DNA of 50,915 bases from Smithella sp. (GCA_018056685.1 JAGPFC010000019.1:1-50915), one strand, 5' to 3'. Shown: positions 34,463 to 45,099, numbered from the stretch's first letter. Translations and numbers: made by a program. Notes: generated by a model not told the origin, from the sequence alone.

Positions 34463-36535
34463 ATGAAAACGAATCGTCTGATCCATGAAAAAAGCCCTTA
34501 TCTGCTTCAACACGCTCACAATCCGGTGGACTGGTTTCCCTGGAGCGTCGAGGCATTTGCAAAAGCAAAGCAGGAAAATAAACCTGTCTTTCTTTCCATC
34601 GGCTATTCCACCTGCCACTGGTGCCATGTCATGGAACGCGAATCTTTTGAGAATGAAGAAGTCGCCACACTGCTCAATGATACATTCGTCAATATCAAAG
34701 TGGATCGTGAAGAGCGTCCAGACATTGACGCAGTTTATATGAAAGTCTGTCAGATGATGACACAAAGCGGCGGCTGGCCCCTGACGATCATGATGACGCC
34801 GGATAAAAAACCTTTTTTTGCCGCAACCTATATTCCCAGAGAAAATCAATACGGCCGTGCCGGAATGCTGGAGATCATTCCTCGTATAAAGTCTCTATGG
34901 CAACACAGACGCGCCGATGTCCTTTCCGCCGCATCAGAAATCACCAAAGCCCTGCGCCAGCCGCTCACCGAAAAGGGCAATGATCTGTCTGAAGAAACAT
35001 TGCATCGTGCCTTTCGTTCGCTTTCGATGAGTTTTGACCCGACATTCGGCGGTTTCGGTCAAGCACCAAAATTCCCCTCACCGCACCATATCTTTTTTCT
35101 GCTGCGCTACTGGAAACGAACCGCAGACGTTCAAGCGCTGCACATGGTGGAACACACATTGCAAAACATGAGGCGTGGCGGAATTTACGATCATATCGGC
35201 TTCGGATTTCACCGTTATTCAACCGACGCCCGCTGGACCGTTCCGCATTTTGAAAAGATGCTCTACGATCAGGCGCTGATGGCGTTGGCCTACACTGAGC
35301 TTTATCAGGCTACCGGCAAAAAAGGATACGAAACCACCGCCCGTGAAATATTTACCTATGTTCTGCGTGATCTGACGGATGAGCAGGGGGGATTTTACTG
35401 CGCCGAAGATGCCGACAGCGAAGGTGTGGAAGGGAAATTTTACCTCTGGACAGAAGAGGAAATCAGAAGCATTCTGACCAAAGAAGAAGCCGGTTTGTTT
35501 ATATCACTTTACCGACATAACAACGATCATGATTTACCCGGAATGCAGGAAATTCCCGCCGGTCATTTTATTCCGCATCTGCAACCGGTCACCACAAAAG
35601 AAAACAGTGCCCATGAAGCCATCTCCAGCATTGAACAGATTCAGAGAAAACTTTCCGCTTATCGCGAAAAACGGGTGCATCCCCACAAGGACGACAAAAT
35701 TCTGGCTGACTGGAACGGCCTGATGATCGCGGCATTGGCCCATGGCGCGCAGGCCTTTGATGAACCGGATTACGCAAAGGCGGCCTGCCGCGCGATGGAC
35801 TTTATTCTTCAGTACATGCAAGCCGGGGACGGCCGATTGATGCACCGGTACAGAAAAGGTGAAGCCGCGATCGCAGCCAGCGTCGATGATTATTCTTTCA
35901 TAACCTGGGCGCTTTTGGAACTCTACGAAGCATCATTTCAGACCAGGTATTTACAAAAAGCGCTAACCTATCAAAATTTCTTATTCAGCCATTTTTTTGA
36001 TGAAAAAAGCGGTGGATTCTTTTTGACCTCATCCGATGCGGAAGAGCTTCTGACCCGTCCGAAAGAATTATACGACGGCGCCGTTCCTTCCGGCAATTCC
36101 GTCGCATTTAGCAACGCCCTGCGCCTATCCAAAATGACCGGCGATGCCGATATGGGAAAACGGGCAAATGACATTTACAAAGCCTTCCTTACGCAGGCAG
36201 ATGCGATGCCGACGGCTTTTACGCAATTTCTCTGCGGCCTTGATTTTATGATTGGACCGTCAAGCGAAGTCATCATTGCCGGAGATATGGATAAAGCAGA
36301 CTCTCGAGAGCTGCTGAGAACCTTACGAAACAACTTTATCCCCAATAAAGTCGTCCTCTACCGTTCTGAAAAATCCGAGCAGTCGGATATTCAAACCATT
36401 GTTCCGGCTGCTAAATCTCATACCCGGATTGACGGAAAAGCAACGGCTTATGTCTGTACAAATTTCACCTGTGCTTTGCCGACAAGCGATCCGCAAAAAA
36501 TGCTCGACCTTCTCGATTCCGGTAAAAAGAGCTAA
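34463..36535 (+). CDS. Thioredoxin-domain protein, DUF255/YyaL (spermatogenesis-associated protein 20-like)
   Basis: This 690-residue cytosolic protein has an N-terminal thioredoxin-like DUF255 domain (about 1-165) with the family signature [13 protein letters not shown] and the active-site-like [15 protein letters not shown] large alpha/alpha six-hairpin (N-acylglucosamine 2-epimerase-like) domain follows (about 180-690), with [23 protein letters not shown] and [11 protein letters not shown]. The family is conserved from bacteria to animals; its biochemical role is poorly defined. The ATG at 34463 is the first start after an in-frame stop and the next gene-like codons match the family N-terminus. 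The ribosome binding site (ggag) is rather far upstream. Confidence 0.93.
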   Translation: MKTNRLIHEKSPYLLQHAHNPVDWFPWSVEAFAKAKQENKPVFLSIGYSTCHWCHVMERESFENEEVATLLNDTFVNIKVDREERPDIDAVYMKVCQMMTQSGGWPLTIMMTPDKKPFFAATYIPRENQYGRAGMLEIIPRIKSLWQHRRADVLSAASEITKALRQPLTEKGNDLSEETLHRAFRSLSMSFDPTFGGFGQAPKFPSPHHIFFLLRYWKRTADVQALHMVEHTLQNMRRGGIYDHIGFGFHRYSTDARWTVPHFEKMLYDQALMALAYTELYQATGKKGYETTAREIFTYVLRDLTDEQGGFYCAEDADSEGVEGKFYLWTEEEIRSILTKEEAGLFISLYRHNNDHDLPGMQEIPAGHFIPHLQPVTTKENSAHEAISSIEQIQRKLSAYREKRVHPHKDDKILADWNGLMIAALAHGAQAFDEPDYAKAACRAMDFILQYMQAGDGRLMHRYRKGEAAIAASVDDYSFITWALLELYEASFQTRYLQKALTYQNFLFSHFFDEKSGGFFLTSSDAEELLTRPKELYDGAVPSGNSVAFSNALRLSKMTGDADMGKRANDIYKAFLTQADAMPTAFTQFLCGLDFMIGPSSEVIIAGDMDKADSRELLRTLRNNFIPNKVVLYRSEKSEQSDIQTIVPAAKSHTRIDGKATAYVCTNFTCALPTSDPQKMLDLLDSGKKS

Positions 36536-36714
36536 CTCCCGCTTGTTCTCGTTATCTTGAAAAAAAGCAGAAATATACCTCCTTGACATGTTTCGGTAAT
36601 GATGAATTGAGAAGGATAAGCTTCTAAAGATTCAAACAGCGAATCGGACCGCCAAACCAAAAAATGGCTGAACTCCCCAGCAACATATGGTAAATGAATG
36701 CGCGGAAGGGAAAT

Positions 36715-39156
36715 ATGTTCAATAAACTGAATCTCAGTCTCCAGAAACAGACTTTCATCATTTATGTCACATTAGCTGTTGTAATCCTTACTGTTTACTG
36801 GCAGGCGCATCAATTTGATTTTGTCAATTTCGACGATGTTGTTTATGTTATAGAGAACCGTCATGTGCAATCAGGCATGACTTTGGACGGTGTTCGGTGG
36901 GCATTCAGCACGACGCACGCCGCATTCTGGCATCCGCTGACGTGGCTGACTTTAATGGTTGACTATGAGATTTATGGCCTGAAAGCCGGCGGTTACCATG
37001 TCACCAATGTCATTCTGCATATATTAAGCGTGTTATTGCTCTTCTGGCTTTTGAACCGCATGACCGGCGCCGTCTGGAAGAGCGCTTTTGTCGCCGCCGT
37101 CTTCGCCCTTCACCCGCTTCATGTGGAACCGGTTGCCTGGATTTCCCAGAGAAAAGATGTACTGAGCGCCCTGTTGGGGATGCTGACGCTGTGTCTTTAT
37201 GTCCGTTACACGGAAAATCAGGTTTTCCGAAGGTATCTGGCGGTTCTATTCACTTTTTCTCTGGCGCTGATGAGCAAGCCGATGGTGGTGACGCTGCCGG
37301 TCATCATGATTCTTCTCGATTACTGGCCGTTGGGTCGTTTTGAACAGAGAAAAGAAGGTTTTTTCATGTGGCAGTTAAAAGAAAAAATGCCTTTTTTTAT
37401 TTTATCCGCTGTTTTCTCCATCATCACCATTTACGCTCAGTCGCCCTGGAAACAGGCACATCCTGTTTCCAGGGTCACCGGTGTATTTTTTTATTGCGTC
37501 ACAAATCTGGGTTCGACGATCTCCAACGCTCTGGTTTATTTTGTCCGATATCTGGAAAAGATATTCTGGCCCCATCATCTGGCGGTTTTCTATCCTTTTC
37601 CGGAAATTCTACCGCCGCTACAGGTAATACCGGCAGCTTTGCTGATTTTTGTGATCAGCGCCGTCACCATCGCCACAAGAAAACGCCTGCCCTTTCTGAT
37701 GGTCGGCTGGCTGTGGTTCCTGATCGCGCTTCTGCCGGTGATCGGAATTATCCGCAAAGGTTTTTTTGCGATAGCCGACCATTATGTTTATTTGCCGTTC
37801 ATCGGAATCGCCATCATGAGTGCCTGGGGAATACCCTTTCTGATTCCCTCGGCGGAAACCAAAAAGAAAATTTTATGTCCGTTGACAATCGTCATACTTG
37901 CCGTCCTGTCATTCTTAACCTGTAAGCAATGTGCCCACTGGAAAAACAGTTTTGAACTTTGGAATCATGCCACACTGGTAACAACGGATAATTATCTGGC
38001 TTACACTAATAGGGGCAACGCCAACGTTGTGCTGGGACGTTATCAGCAGGCCATCGAGGACTGCACCAAAGCGCTTCAGATCAAACCTGATTATCCCTAT
38101 GCCTATTTCAACAGGGGTTTCGCTTACGGGAAACTGGGGCAGTATCAGCGGGCCATTGAGGACTTAAATCATGGCATTCGCCTGAAACCGGATGATGGCA
38201 GCGGCTATTTTAACCGGGGAAATGCTTACGGGAAACTGGGACAGTATCAGCGGGCCATTGAGGATTATAACCTGGGGATTCGCTTAAAACCAGACAAAGC
38301 TGAAGGATACGCCAACAGAGGCGATGCTTATGGAGAACTGGGGCAATATCAGCGGGCAATTGAAAACTATAATCAAGCGATTCTGATTAAACCGGATTAC
38401 GCCAAAGCATACTATCATCGCGGTTATGCGTACTACAAACTTGGTCAGAAAGCCCGTGCCATTGAGGACTATAATGAAGCCATCCGGCTCAAGCCCGATT
38501 TCGCTGAAGCCTATTACATCAACAGAGGCAATATTTATGATGAACTTGGCGGGTATCAGCAGGCCCTCGAAAACTACAATACAGCCCTCCGGTTGAAGCC
38601 CGATGATGCTGAAGCTTACTACAATCGAGGAAATGTTTATTACCGAAGCGGCCGGTATCAGCAAGCCATCGCGGACTATAAAAAATCCATACAACTTAAA
38701 CCGGATAATGATAAAGCGTATTATAATCGGGGAAACGCTTACATGAAATTTCATCAATATCAATCGGCCATTCAAGATTACAACAAAGCCATCCGGCTGA
38801 ATCCTCAATATGTAAAAGCTTACAACAACAGAGGAATTGCATATTATAAACTCAAAGAGCCATTGCTGGCCATCAGGGATTTTGACAAGGCCGTTGGTCT
38901 CGAACCCGATTTTGCCGAGGCCTATTTCAACCGTGGCAACGCCCATACAAAACTCGGCCAGTATCAAGTTGCCATCAAAAATTACAGTCAAAGCATCCGG
39001 CTAAAACAGGACTATGTGCAGGCGTACGATAACCGGGCAAATGCTTACTTCATCACAGGTGACACAACTTCCGGTTGCCGGGACGCGAAAAAAGCTTGTG
39101 AAATGGGAACTTGCGTGACATTACAGACTGCGGAAAGTAAAGGATTTTGCCGTTAG
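36715..39156 (+). CDS. GT-C-like membrane protein with 10 TPRs (array copy A1)
   Basis: From ATG 36715 (ggaaggg site) the product has 813 residues. The N-terminal half (about 1-400) has roughly ten membrane helices with an Asp40-Asp41 pair in the first outer loop (NFDDVVYV), the place of the catalytic acidic pair in GT-C glycosyltransferases. Family motifs include WHPLTWLTLMVD and HPLHVEPVAWISQRKDVLSA. Ten TPR units (about 420-765) follow, then a cap with four Cys (GCRDAKKAC, GTC, GFCR). The overall plan resembles eukaryotic TMTC O-mannosyltransferases; the enzymatic role is inferred. This copy has the most TPRs. Its core DNA is diverged from A2-A4, so it was not homogenised with them. Confidence 0.85.
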   Translation: MFNKLNLSLQKQTFIIYVTLAVVILTVYWQAHQFDFVNFDDVVYVIENRHVQSGMTLDGVRWAFSTTHAAFWHPLTWLTLMVDYEIYGLKAGGYHVTNVILHILSVLLLFWLLNRMTGAVWKSAFVAAVFALHPLHVEPVAWISQRKDVLSALLGMLTLCLYVRYTENQVFRRYLAVLFTFSLALMSKPMVVTLPVIMILLDYWPLGRFEQRKEGFFMWQLKEKMPFFILSAVFSIITIYAQSPWKQAHPVSRVTGVFFYCVTNLGSTISNALVYFVRYLEKIFWPHHLAVFYPFPEILPPLQVIPAALLIFVISAVTIATRKRLPFLMVGWLWFLIALLPVIGIIRKGFFAIADHYVYLPFIGIAIMSAWGIPFLIPSAETKKKILCPLTIVILAVLSFLTCKQCAHWKNSFELWNHATLVTTDNYLAYTNRGNANVVLGRYQQAIEDCTKALQIKPDYPYAYFNRGFAYGKLGQYQRAIEDLNHGIRLKPDDGSGYFNRGNAYGKLGQYQRAIEDYNLGIRLKPDKAEGYANRGDAYGELGQYQRAIENYNQAILIKPDYAKAYYHRGYAYYKLGQKARAIEDYNEAIRLKPDFAEAYYINRGNIYDELGGYQQALENYNTALRLKPDDAEAYYNRGNVYYRSGRYQQAIADYKKSIQLKPDNDKAYYNRGNAYMKFHQYQSAIQDYNKAIRLNPQYVKAYNNRGIAYYKLKEPLLAIRDFDKAVGLEPDFAEAYFNRGNAHTKLGQYQVAIKNYSQSIRLKQDYVQAYDNRANAYFITGDTTSGCRDAKKACEMGTCVTLQTAESKGFCR

Positions 39157-39211
39157 AAATATTTTGCTCTTCGCATCTGGCCAATTTTCAATGATGTTTT
39201 GATAAAATTCT

Positions 39212-41002
39212 ATGCATAGAAGATATGTTGACCTAATCACTTTATGTTTAATTGTCGTCTCTTGTATATCCTTCAGCCCCATAGCGGGAAATGAATTTAT
39301 TAGTTTTGACGACAACCTCTACATTACTGAAAATTATCAAATTCAATCCGGTTTGAACTTTGAGAATATCAAGTGGGCATTCACGGCGATTGTCGTAAGC
39401 AACTGGCATCCGTTGACTTTGCTTTCACACATGCTGGACTGGAGTCTCTTCGGAAATTATGCCGGCGGTCATCATCTCGTCAGCCTGCTTTGGCATATCG
39501 GCACGGTCATCCTCCTGTTTCTTTTTCTTTATAAGACAACCAATAATATCTGGCCTTCGGCTTTTGCAGCCGCCTTTTTCGCCTTGCATCCCTTAAGGGT
39601 GGAATCCGTCGCCTGGGCATCAGAACGAAAAGATGTCCTGAGTATGTTTTTCGGAATGGCCAGTATCTACACCTATGCCTTCTATGTCGAGAAAAACAAA
39701 ATCTCCCGGTATTGTCTTTGTCTGATTTTCTTTATGCTGAGCCTGATGTCCAAACCGATGCTGGTTACCCTGCCTTTCGTTCTGCTTCTGCTGGATTACT
39801 GGCCACTGAGGCGCTGGCAGACGCAGGACGCCCCTCTGATAAATCTGAAACCGGCCGGCAAACTCATCCTGGAGAAAATCCCTTTCATGGTGATCAGCAT
39901 TGCCTCAAGCATCATAACGCTCTGGGCACAAAATAAAGGCGGTGCCATGGTAAAAGCAAACAGTATTCAGTTTGATGCGAGATTCTCCAATGCCATTTTT
40001 TCCTATGTCGCCTATCTGGAAAAAATTTTCTGGCCGGCGGATCTGGCTGTATATTATCCATACGAAATGTCTCTGCCTCTCTGGAAAGTAATGTCTGCAG
40101 GGTTGATTATTACATGCCTTACAGTCGCGGTCCTGTGCTGCGTTCGGAAAATACCTTTTTTATTTGTAGGCTGGTTCTGGTATCTGGGAACATTGATCCC
40201 GGTAATCGGCTTGATACAAGTCGGTTCTCAGGCCATGGCTGATCGCTACACTTATCTGCCATCCATCGGCATAGGTATGATTCTGGCATGGGGCACCGCT
40301 CATCTGATAAAAACTGAAAACATTCGCCGGAGAGTTGTATTACCTGCGGCAATCGTCCTCCTGACTGCTCTCATGATCCTGACCCTTCAGCAATGCGGAT
40401 ATTGGAAAAACAGCGTTATACTGTTTCGCCATGCTCTGAAAGTTACAAAGAATAACGATAAAATGCACCATAATCTCGGAACTCATTTTTATAAAGAAGG
40501 AAAATTCAGAGAAGCGATTGGTCATCTCAATAATGCCATTAAAATAAAGTCTAATTATCTTTCTCACAACAGCAGAGGGGTGATTTACGCCCGGGCGGGC
40601 ATGTATCAGCAGGCTCTCGATGATTTTAACAAATCGATCGCGTTGATGCCGAATAATGTTAATGCGTACTATAACAGAGGTCTGATCTATGATAAAAGTA
40701 AGAAGTACCAACTGGCGATTGAAGATTTTAATAAAGTCATCAGCCTGAAAAACGATTATGTGGATGCTTACAACAACAGGGGAATTGTTTATATGAAGTC
40801 GGGGCAGTTTCAGGCGGCTATAGAGGATTTTAATAAAACCATTGCTCTACAGCCCGGCCACGTTTATGCTTATTCCAACAGAGCATCCGCTTACTTTGCG
40901 CAGGGCAACAATGAGTCCGGCTGCCGTGATGTAAAAAAAGCTTGTACGGCAGGAAAATGTGAACCATTCAAGAAAGCAAAGGCTGAAGGCTTGTGTCACT
41001 GA
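39212..41002 (+). CDS. GT-C-like membrane protein with 4 TPRs (array copy B1)
   Basis: The 596-residue protein begins with a signal-anchor helix, then SFDDNLYI with Asp33-Asp34, and eight to ten further helices with SNWHPLTLLSHMLDW, HPLRVESVAWASERKDVLSMFFGM and SKPMLVTLPFVLLLLDYWPLRRW. Four TPR units (about 420-560) and the four-cysteine cap (GCRDVKKAC, GKC, GLCH) follow. Predicted topology places the TPRs outside the cytoplasm. It is 55 bp after copy A1 on the same strand. Codons 50-244 are nearly identical in DNA to copies B2 and B3. Probable glycosyltransferase of unknown donor and acceptor. Confidence 0.85.
   Translation: MHRRYVDLITLCLIVVSCISFSPIAGNEFISFDDNLYITENYQIQSGLNFENIKWAFTAIVVSNWHPLTLLSHMLDWSLFGNYAGGHHLVSLLWHIGTVILLFLFLYKTTNNIWPSAFAAAFFALHPLRVESVAWASERKDVLSMFFGMASIYTYAFYVEKNKISRYCLCLIFFMLSLMSKPMLVTLPFVLLLLDYWPLRRWQTQDAPLINLKPAGKLILEKIPFMVISIASSIITLWAQNKGGAMVKANSIQFDARFSNAIFSYVAYLEKIFWPADLAVYYPYEMSLPLWKVMSAGLIITCLTVAVLCCVRKIPFLFVGWFWYLGTLIPVIGLIQVGSQAMADRYTYLPSIGIGMILAWGTAHLIKTENIRRRVVLPAAIVLLTALMILTLQQCGYWKNSVILFRHALKVTKNNDKMHHNLGTHFYKEGKFREAIGHLNNAIKIKSNYLSHNSRGVIYARAGMYQQALDDFNKSIALMPNNVNAYYNRGLIYDKSKKYQLAIEDFNKVISLKNDYVDAYNNRGIVYMKSGQFQAAIEDFNKTIALQPGHVYAYSNRASAYFAQGNNESGCRDVKKACTAGKCEPFKKAKAEGLCH
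39361..39943. repeat. Near-identical B-type core block, copy in B1
   Basis: This 583-bp segment matches 45297-45879 with only three differences by eye (aag/aaa, ctc/ctt, gag/gaa), all silent. Its first 215 bp match 50701-50915 with one difference. Similarity drops abruptly upstream of 39361 and downstream of 39943, which marks it as a conversion or recombination tract inside otherwise diverged genes. Confidence 0.92.
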
Positions 41003-41099
41003 TTAATGTCTGTTTGACGGCAAAAGTTGATATGATTACAAAAAAATATTATTCAGCATCACGATTTTTTTATTTTCAGAATCGCCATATTAATTTGAT

Positions 41100-42995
41100 A
41101 TGTTCCAAGAAATAATAATGTCTCGAAAAAACAAAATCCTGGTTGTTTATTTGGCTCTGGCCTTAATAGCATTCATTGTTTACGGACAGGTGTATACGTT
41201 TCATTTCGTTAATGTTGATGACAATATTTATGTTACCCAGAATCAACACCTCCAATCCGGATTAACCGCTGCCGGGATTGGCTGGGCACTGACTACCACC
41301 TATGCCGAATTCTGGCATCCTCTGACCTGGCTGTCCCTGATGGCCGATCATCAACTGTATGGTTTGCAAGCCGGCGGGTATCACGTCACCAACCTTATTC
41401 TGCACCTCCTCAGCACATTACTGCTCTTTTGGCTCTTTCACCGCATGACCGGTGCCGTCTGGAGGAGCGCCTTTGTCGCGGCTTTCTTCGCCCTGCATCC
41501 GCTGCATGTGGAATCCGTCGCCTGGGTCTCGGAAAGGAAAGATGTCTTAAGCGCCTTCTTCTGGATGCTGACGTTATGTTTTTATGTCTATTACACGGAA
41601 AAACCGGCCATAAAAAGATATCTGCTGATTGTTTTTTCTTTTGTCCTGGCCCTGCTGAGCAAACCGATGGTGATCACCCTGCCGGTGATTATGATTTTAC
41701 TGGATTACTGGCCGCTGCGTCGTTTTGAATCCCGAAAGGGCAATCTGTTGCTGTGGCAGTTGAAGGAAAAATTGCCTCTTTTTGTTTTGTCCATTGTTTT
41801 TTCCATCATAACAATTTCAGCTCAGTATAAAACGGGAGGGAGAGACCTGTATTTCTCGCTGGTCTCCCGTGTCTCAAATGCGCTTGTCTCTTTTATGATT
41901 TATCTGGAAAAAACATTCTGGCCTCACAATCTGGCAGTGTTTTATCCTTTTCCCGCGGAAATCCCGACGATACAGGTCATTTCTGCAACTATACTGATTA
42001 TTACGGTTACTGCCTTTACGATTGTGGCTATGAAACGTTTCCCTGCTCTGTTTACCGGATGGACTTGGTTTGTCGTTACTATCGCTCTCGTTATCGGCAT
42101 CATTCCTATTGGAGATTTCTCGATGGCTGACCGCTATCATTATCTGCCTTCTATAGGTATTGCCATCATGCTGGCATGGGGAATACCTTATTTCATTACA
42201 AACGGGCAAATAAGAAAAAATGTTCTATTGCCGGCAGGCATTATGGTTCTGGCGGTCATGGCATTTTTATCCTGGAGGCAATGCGGTTATTGGGAAAATA
42301 ACCATAAGCTCCTGAATCACGCTCTGAAGGTCACCCGCAACAATTATCTCGCACACATTAATCTTGGATCAGTCCTGCTCACCGAAGGAAAAATTCATGA
42401 GGCTATCTATCACTATAACCGAGCAAATCAGATTATGCCGAACAATATCATGGTTTACAATAACAGGGGAAAAGCACACGCAGGATTGGGCTTGTATGAA
42501 TCTGCGACCGCGGATTTTGGGGAGGCCATCCGCTTAAACCCCGATCACGCTGATTCTTACTACAACAGAGGCATTATTTATCATCAGCTTGGCCGGTATC
42601 AACCTGCTGTTCAGGACTTCACCGAAACCATCCGCCTTCAGCCGGACAATGCTCTGGCTTATTTCAACCGCGGAAATGCTTATATCAATCTGGGCCAGTA
42701 TCAACAGGCTATTGATGATTTCAGCAAATCAATCTCTCTGAAGCCGGATTATGTCGATGCCTATAACAACCGTGCATTTGTCTATCTTTCCCAGAAACGC
42801 TACCAGGAAGCCGTTGGCGATTACAGCAGGGCGATCTCTCTGAAACCGGATTATGTCGATGCTTACAACAACAGGGCTTTTGTTTATTTGAATCAAGGTA
42901 ATGAGGTTTCCGGCTGTCGCGACGCGAAAAAAGCGTGCGAACTGGGGAACTGCTCTACATTGCAAGCAGCTGCCAATAAGGGATCGTGCCACTAA
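41100..42995 (+). CDS. GT-C-like membrane protein with 5 TPRs (array copy A2)
   Basis: The product has 631 residues if started at ATG 41100, or 625 from ATG 41118; neither has a strong Shine-Dalgarno. The layout repeats that of A1: N-terminal helix, VDDNIYVTQN loop with the acidic pair, HPLTWLSLMADHQLYG, HPLHVESVAWVSERKDVLSAFFWM, SKPMVITLPVIMILLDYWPLRRFE, more helices, five TPR units (about 415-590) and the four-Cys cap (GCRDAKKAC, GNC, GSCH). Its core, last TPRs and tail are each nearly identical to parts of A3 or A4. Probable extracytoplasmic glycosyltransferase; substrate unknown. Confidence 0.85.
   Translation: MFQEIIMSRKNKILVVYLALALIAFIVYGQVYTFHFVNVDDNIYVTQNQHLQSGLTAAGIGWALTTTYAEFWHPLTWLSLMADHQLYGLQAGGYHVTNLILHLLSTLLLFWLFHRMTGAVWRSAFVAAFFALHPLHVESVAWVSERKDVLSAFFWMLTLCFYVYYTEKPAIKRYLLIVFSFVLALLSKPMVITLPVIMILLDYWPLRRFESRKGNLLLWQLKEKLPLFVLSIVFSIITISAQYKTGGRDLYFSLVSRVSNALVSFMIYLEKTFWPHNLAVFYPFPAEIPTIQVISATILIITVTAFTIVAMKRFPALFTGWTWFVVTIALVIGIIPIGDFSMADRYHYLPSIGIAIMLAWGIPYFITNGQIRKNVLLPAGIMVLAVMAFLSWRQCGYWENNHKLLNHALKVTRNNYLAHINLGSVLLTEGKIHEAIYHYNRANQIMPNNIMVYNNRGKAHAGLGLYESATADFGEAIRLNPDHADSYYNRGIIYHQLGRYQPAVQDFTETIRLQPDNALAYFNRGNAYINLGQYQQAIDDFSKSISLKPDYVDAYNNRAFVYLSQKRYQEAVGDYSRAISLKPDYVDAYNNRAFVYLNQGNEVSGCRDAKKACELGNCSTLQAAANKGSCH
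41381..41749. repeat. Near-identical A-type core block, copy in A2
   Basis: This 369-bp segment aligns without gaps to 47318-47686, with about a dozen differences by eye, half of them in one 11-bp patch (41604-41614). Its first 244 bp also match 43383-43626 closely. It encodes membrane helices and the SERKDVLSAFFW motif. Confidence 0.88.
42699..42895. repeat. Shared TPR-coding block, copy in A2
   Basis: This 197-bp segment, covering the last two TPRs, aligns without gaps to 48633-48829 in A4 with few differences. Within it, two successive TPR units are themselves near-duplicates (both contain KPDYVDAYNNRAFVYL). The upstream TPRs of A2 and A4 are much less alike. Confidence 0.85.
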
Positions 42996-43101
42996 TTGAT
43001 ATTCAACATGATTAGACACTTGACTTTATGGCAAAAACAGATATTTCTTAACATCAAAAAACTCATCGATTCTGGTATTCATACCGGCATATAAGCAGGA
43101 T

Positions 43102-45099
43102 ATGTCTAGTAAATTTAATATTAGTTCCGGCAAACAAAAATTCATCATTTGTATCATTCTGGCAGCAATTACACTTGCTGTCTACTGGCAAGTAAATCAA
43201 TATGATTTTATTAACCTTGATGATAACATTTATGTTTCAGAAAACATTAATATTCAGTCTAAAATCACACTCGATAGCTTTCTTTGGGCTTTCAGTACAA
43301 GATATTATGATTTCTGGACTCCGTTGGTCTGGCTTTCCTATATGTTTGATCACCACCTATATGGATTAAATGCCGGCGGATATCACGTCACCAACCTTAT
43401 TCTGCACCTCCTCAGTACATTGCTGCTCTTCTGGCTCTTCTGCCGCATGACCGGTTCCGTCTGGAGGAGCGCCTTTGTCGCCGCTTTCTTCGCCCTGCAT
43501 CCGCTGCACGTGGAATCCGTCGCCTGGGTCTCGGAAAGGAAAGATGTCTTAAGCGCCTTCTTCTGGATGCTGACGTTATGTTTTTATGTCTATTACACGG
43601 AAAAACCGGCCATAAAAAGATATCTGTTTGTTCTTTTCTCTTTTGTTATGGCCGCGATGAGCAAACCTATTGTTGTTACTCTACCTGTCATTATGATTTT
43701 ACTGGATTACTGGCCGCTGCGTCGTTTTGAATCCCGAAAAGGCAATCTGTTTCTGTGGCAGTTGAAGGAAAAGCTGCCTTTTTTTGTTTTATCTGCGGCG
43801 CTTGTTTTTGTCACGCTTTATAAGCCAGAAAATAGAGACATATCAAGAATCCCTTTCTCTTTTAGCTCCCGGCTTGCCAATGATCCCGTTGCTTTTATGA
43901 TTTATCTGGAAAAAACATTCTGGCCCAATGATTTGACCATTTTTTATCCATTTCCGACTCATATTTTAGTATGGCAGATTTTAGGAGCTTCTCTACTGAT
44001 TATCTTAATAACGACATTTATTATCCTAATGGCTAAACGTCTTCCTTATCTTTTTACCGGTTGGTTTTGGTTCGTGATAGCTCTTTTACCGGTTATGGGA
44101 GCAATTCATGGTTCATTTTACTCAATGGCTGATCGCTATCACTATTTACCATCTATCGGTATTTCCATTATGTTGGCTTGGGGAGTACCATTTTTTTTTA
44201 GAAGTGAAAATATTCGCAGAAAGATCTTATTTCCGGCTGCAATCGTTTTTCTGGCGTTTCTGATTTTCTTAACTTGGAAACAATGTGGCTACTGGGAAAA
44301 CAACTTCAAACTTTGGAATCATGCTTTAAAGGTAACAAAAGATAACTTTATGGCTTATGGCAATTTAGGAGTTGCCATGTTGGCCGATAGGCGAACAAAA
44401 GAAGCCATAGAACATTTTGATAAAGCTTTGCTTTTAAGGCCCGATTATCCTCTGCTTTATGTTAATAGAGGTGGTGCGTATGCTGAACTTGGCCAGTATG
44501 TATCTGCTATTGAAGATTTTAATAAAGCAGTTCTTTTAAATCCTAATTACGCCGTTTCCTATAAATGCAGAGGGTATTTTTACTATAAAATTCATCAATA
44601 TCAAAATGCCATAAAAGATTTTGATTCTTCTATCCGTCTCAGACCTTTTGATGCAAATACTTATAACTATAGGGGTATCGCTTTTGCTAATCTCGGAAGA
44701 TATGAACTCGCCATAAGAGATTTTAATCGAGCTGTCGCTCTGAACAACGATTATTCGGAAGCTTATATTAATATGGCCGCTATTTATGGAAAATTCAATC
44801 AGTATGATAATGTTATAAAAAATCTCTCTGAAGTCATAAGATTACAACCGGAAAATGCTCTGATCTACTTTAACAGAGGCTTTACCTATGCTAAAATTGG
44901 TCAATATCAGTCGGCAATCCAAGATCTGAACGAAGCCATTCTCCGAAAAGAAAATTATGCAGATGCATATAATATCAGAGCGGCTGCTTATTTAAATCAG
45001 CGTAACTTCATGGATGGCTGCCGTGACGCGAAAAAAGCGTGCGAACTGGGGAACTGCTCTACATTGCAAGTAGCTGCCAATAAGGGATCGTGCCGGTGA
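43102..45099 (+). CDS. GT-C-like membrane protein with 6 TPRs (array copy A3)
   Basis: The 665-residue protein has the same plan: an N-terminal helix, LDDNIYVSEN with the acidic pair, a membrane core with HPLHVESVAWVSERKDVLSAFFW, six TPR units (about 415-630) and the four-Cys cap (GCRDAKKAC, GNC, GSCR). Its N-terminal and TPR DNA is markedly AT-rich and rich in TTT, AAT and ATT codons. Two internal patches (43383-43626 and about 43690-43750) and the last 79 bp are instead near-identical to A2. It therefore looks like a diverged gene overwritten in patches by conversion from a sister copy. Weak ribosome binding site (gcagga). Confidence 0.85.
   Translation: MSSKFNISSGKQKFIICIILAAITLAVYWQVNQYDFINLDDNIYVSENINIQSKITLDSFLWAFSTRYYDFWTPLVWLSYMFDHHLYGLNAGGYHVTNLILHLLSTLLLFWLFCRMTGSVWRSAFVAAFFALHPLHVESVAWVSERKDVLSAFFWMLTLCFYVYYTEKPAIKRYLFVLFSFVMAAMSKPIVVTLPVIMILLDYWPLRRFESRKGNLFLWQLKEKLPFFVLSAALVFVTLYKPENRDISRIPFSFSSRLANDPVAFMIYLEKTFWPNDLTIFYPFPTHILVWQILGASLLIILITTFIILMAKRLPYLFTGWFWFVIALLPVMGAIHGSFYSMADRYHYLPSIGISIMLAWGVPFFFRSENIRRKILFPAAIVFLAFLIFLTWKQCGYWENNFKLWNHALKVTKDNFMAYGNLGVAMLADRRTKEAIEHFDKALLLRPDYPLLYVNRGGAYAELGQYVSAIEDFNKAVLLNPNYAVSYKCRGYFYYKIHQYQNAIKDFDSSIRLRPFDANTYNYRGIAFANLGRYELAIRDFNRAVALNNDYSEAYINMAAIYGKFNQYDNVIKNLSEVIRLQPENALIYFNRGFTYAKIGQYQSAIQDLNEAILRKENYADAYNIRAAAYLNQRNFMDGCRDAKKACELGNCSTLQVAANKGSCR
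43383..43626. repeat. Near-identical A-type core block, copy in A3
   Basis: This 244-bp block matches 41381-41624 with about nine differences. It ends sharply at 43626, where AT-rich diverged sequence resumes for about 60 bp. A second identical patch then runs from about 43690 to 43750. Confidence 0.85.
45016..45094. repeat. Shared 3' cap-coding block of A3 (matches A2)
   Basis: The 79 bp encoding the four-cysteine cap match 42912-42990 of A2 with three differences. The TPR-coding DNA just upstream is unrelated at the nucleotide level. Confidence 0.88.

Noticed and set aside
36583..36611. Perfect TTGACA upstream of copy A1 as an array promoter
   Set aside because: No acceptable -10 box lies at 16-18 bases (attgag or similar), so the match is not enough for a promoter call.
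38284..38991. 235-codon open frame on the minus strand opposite the TPRs of copy A1
   Set aside because: Antisense of a TPR-coding repeat; its repetitive hydrophobic translation mirrors the TPR codons and has no start signal.
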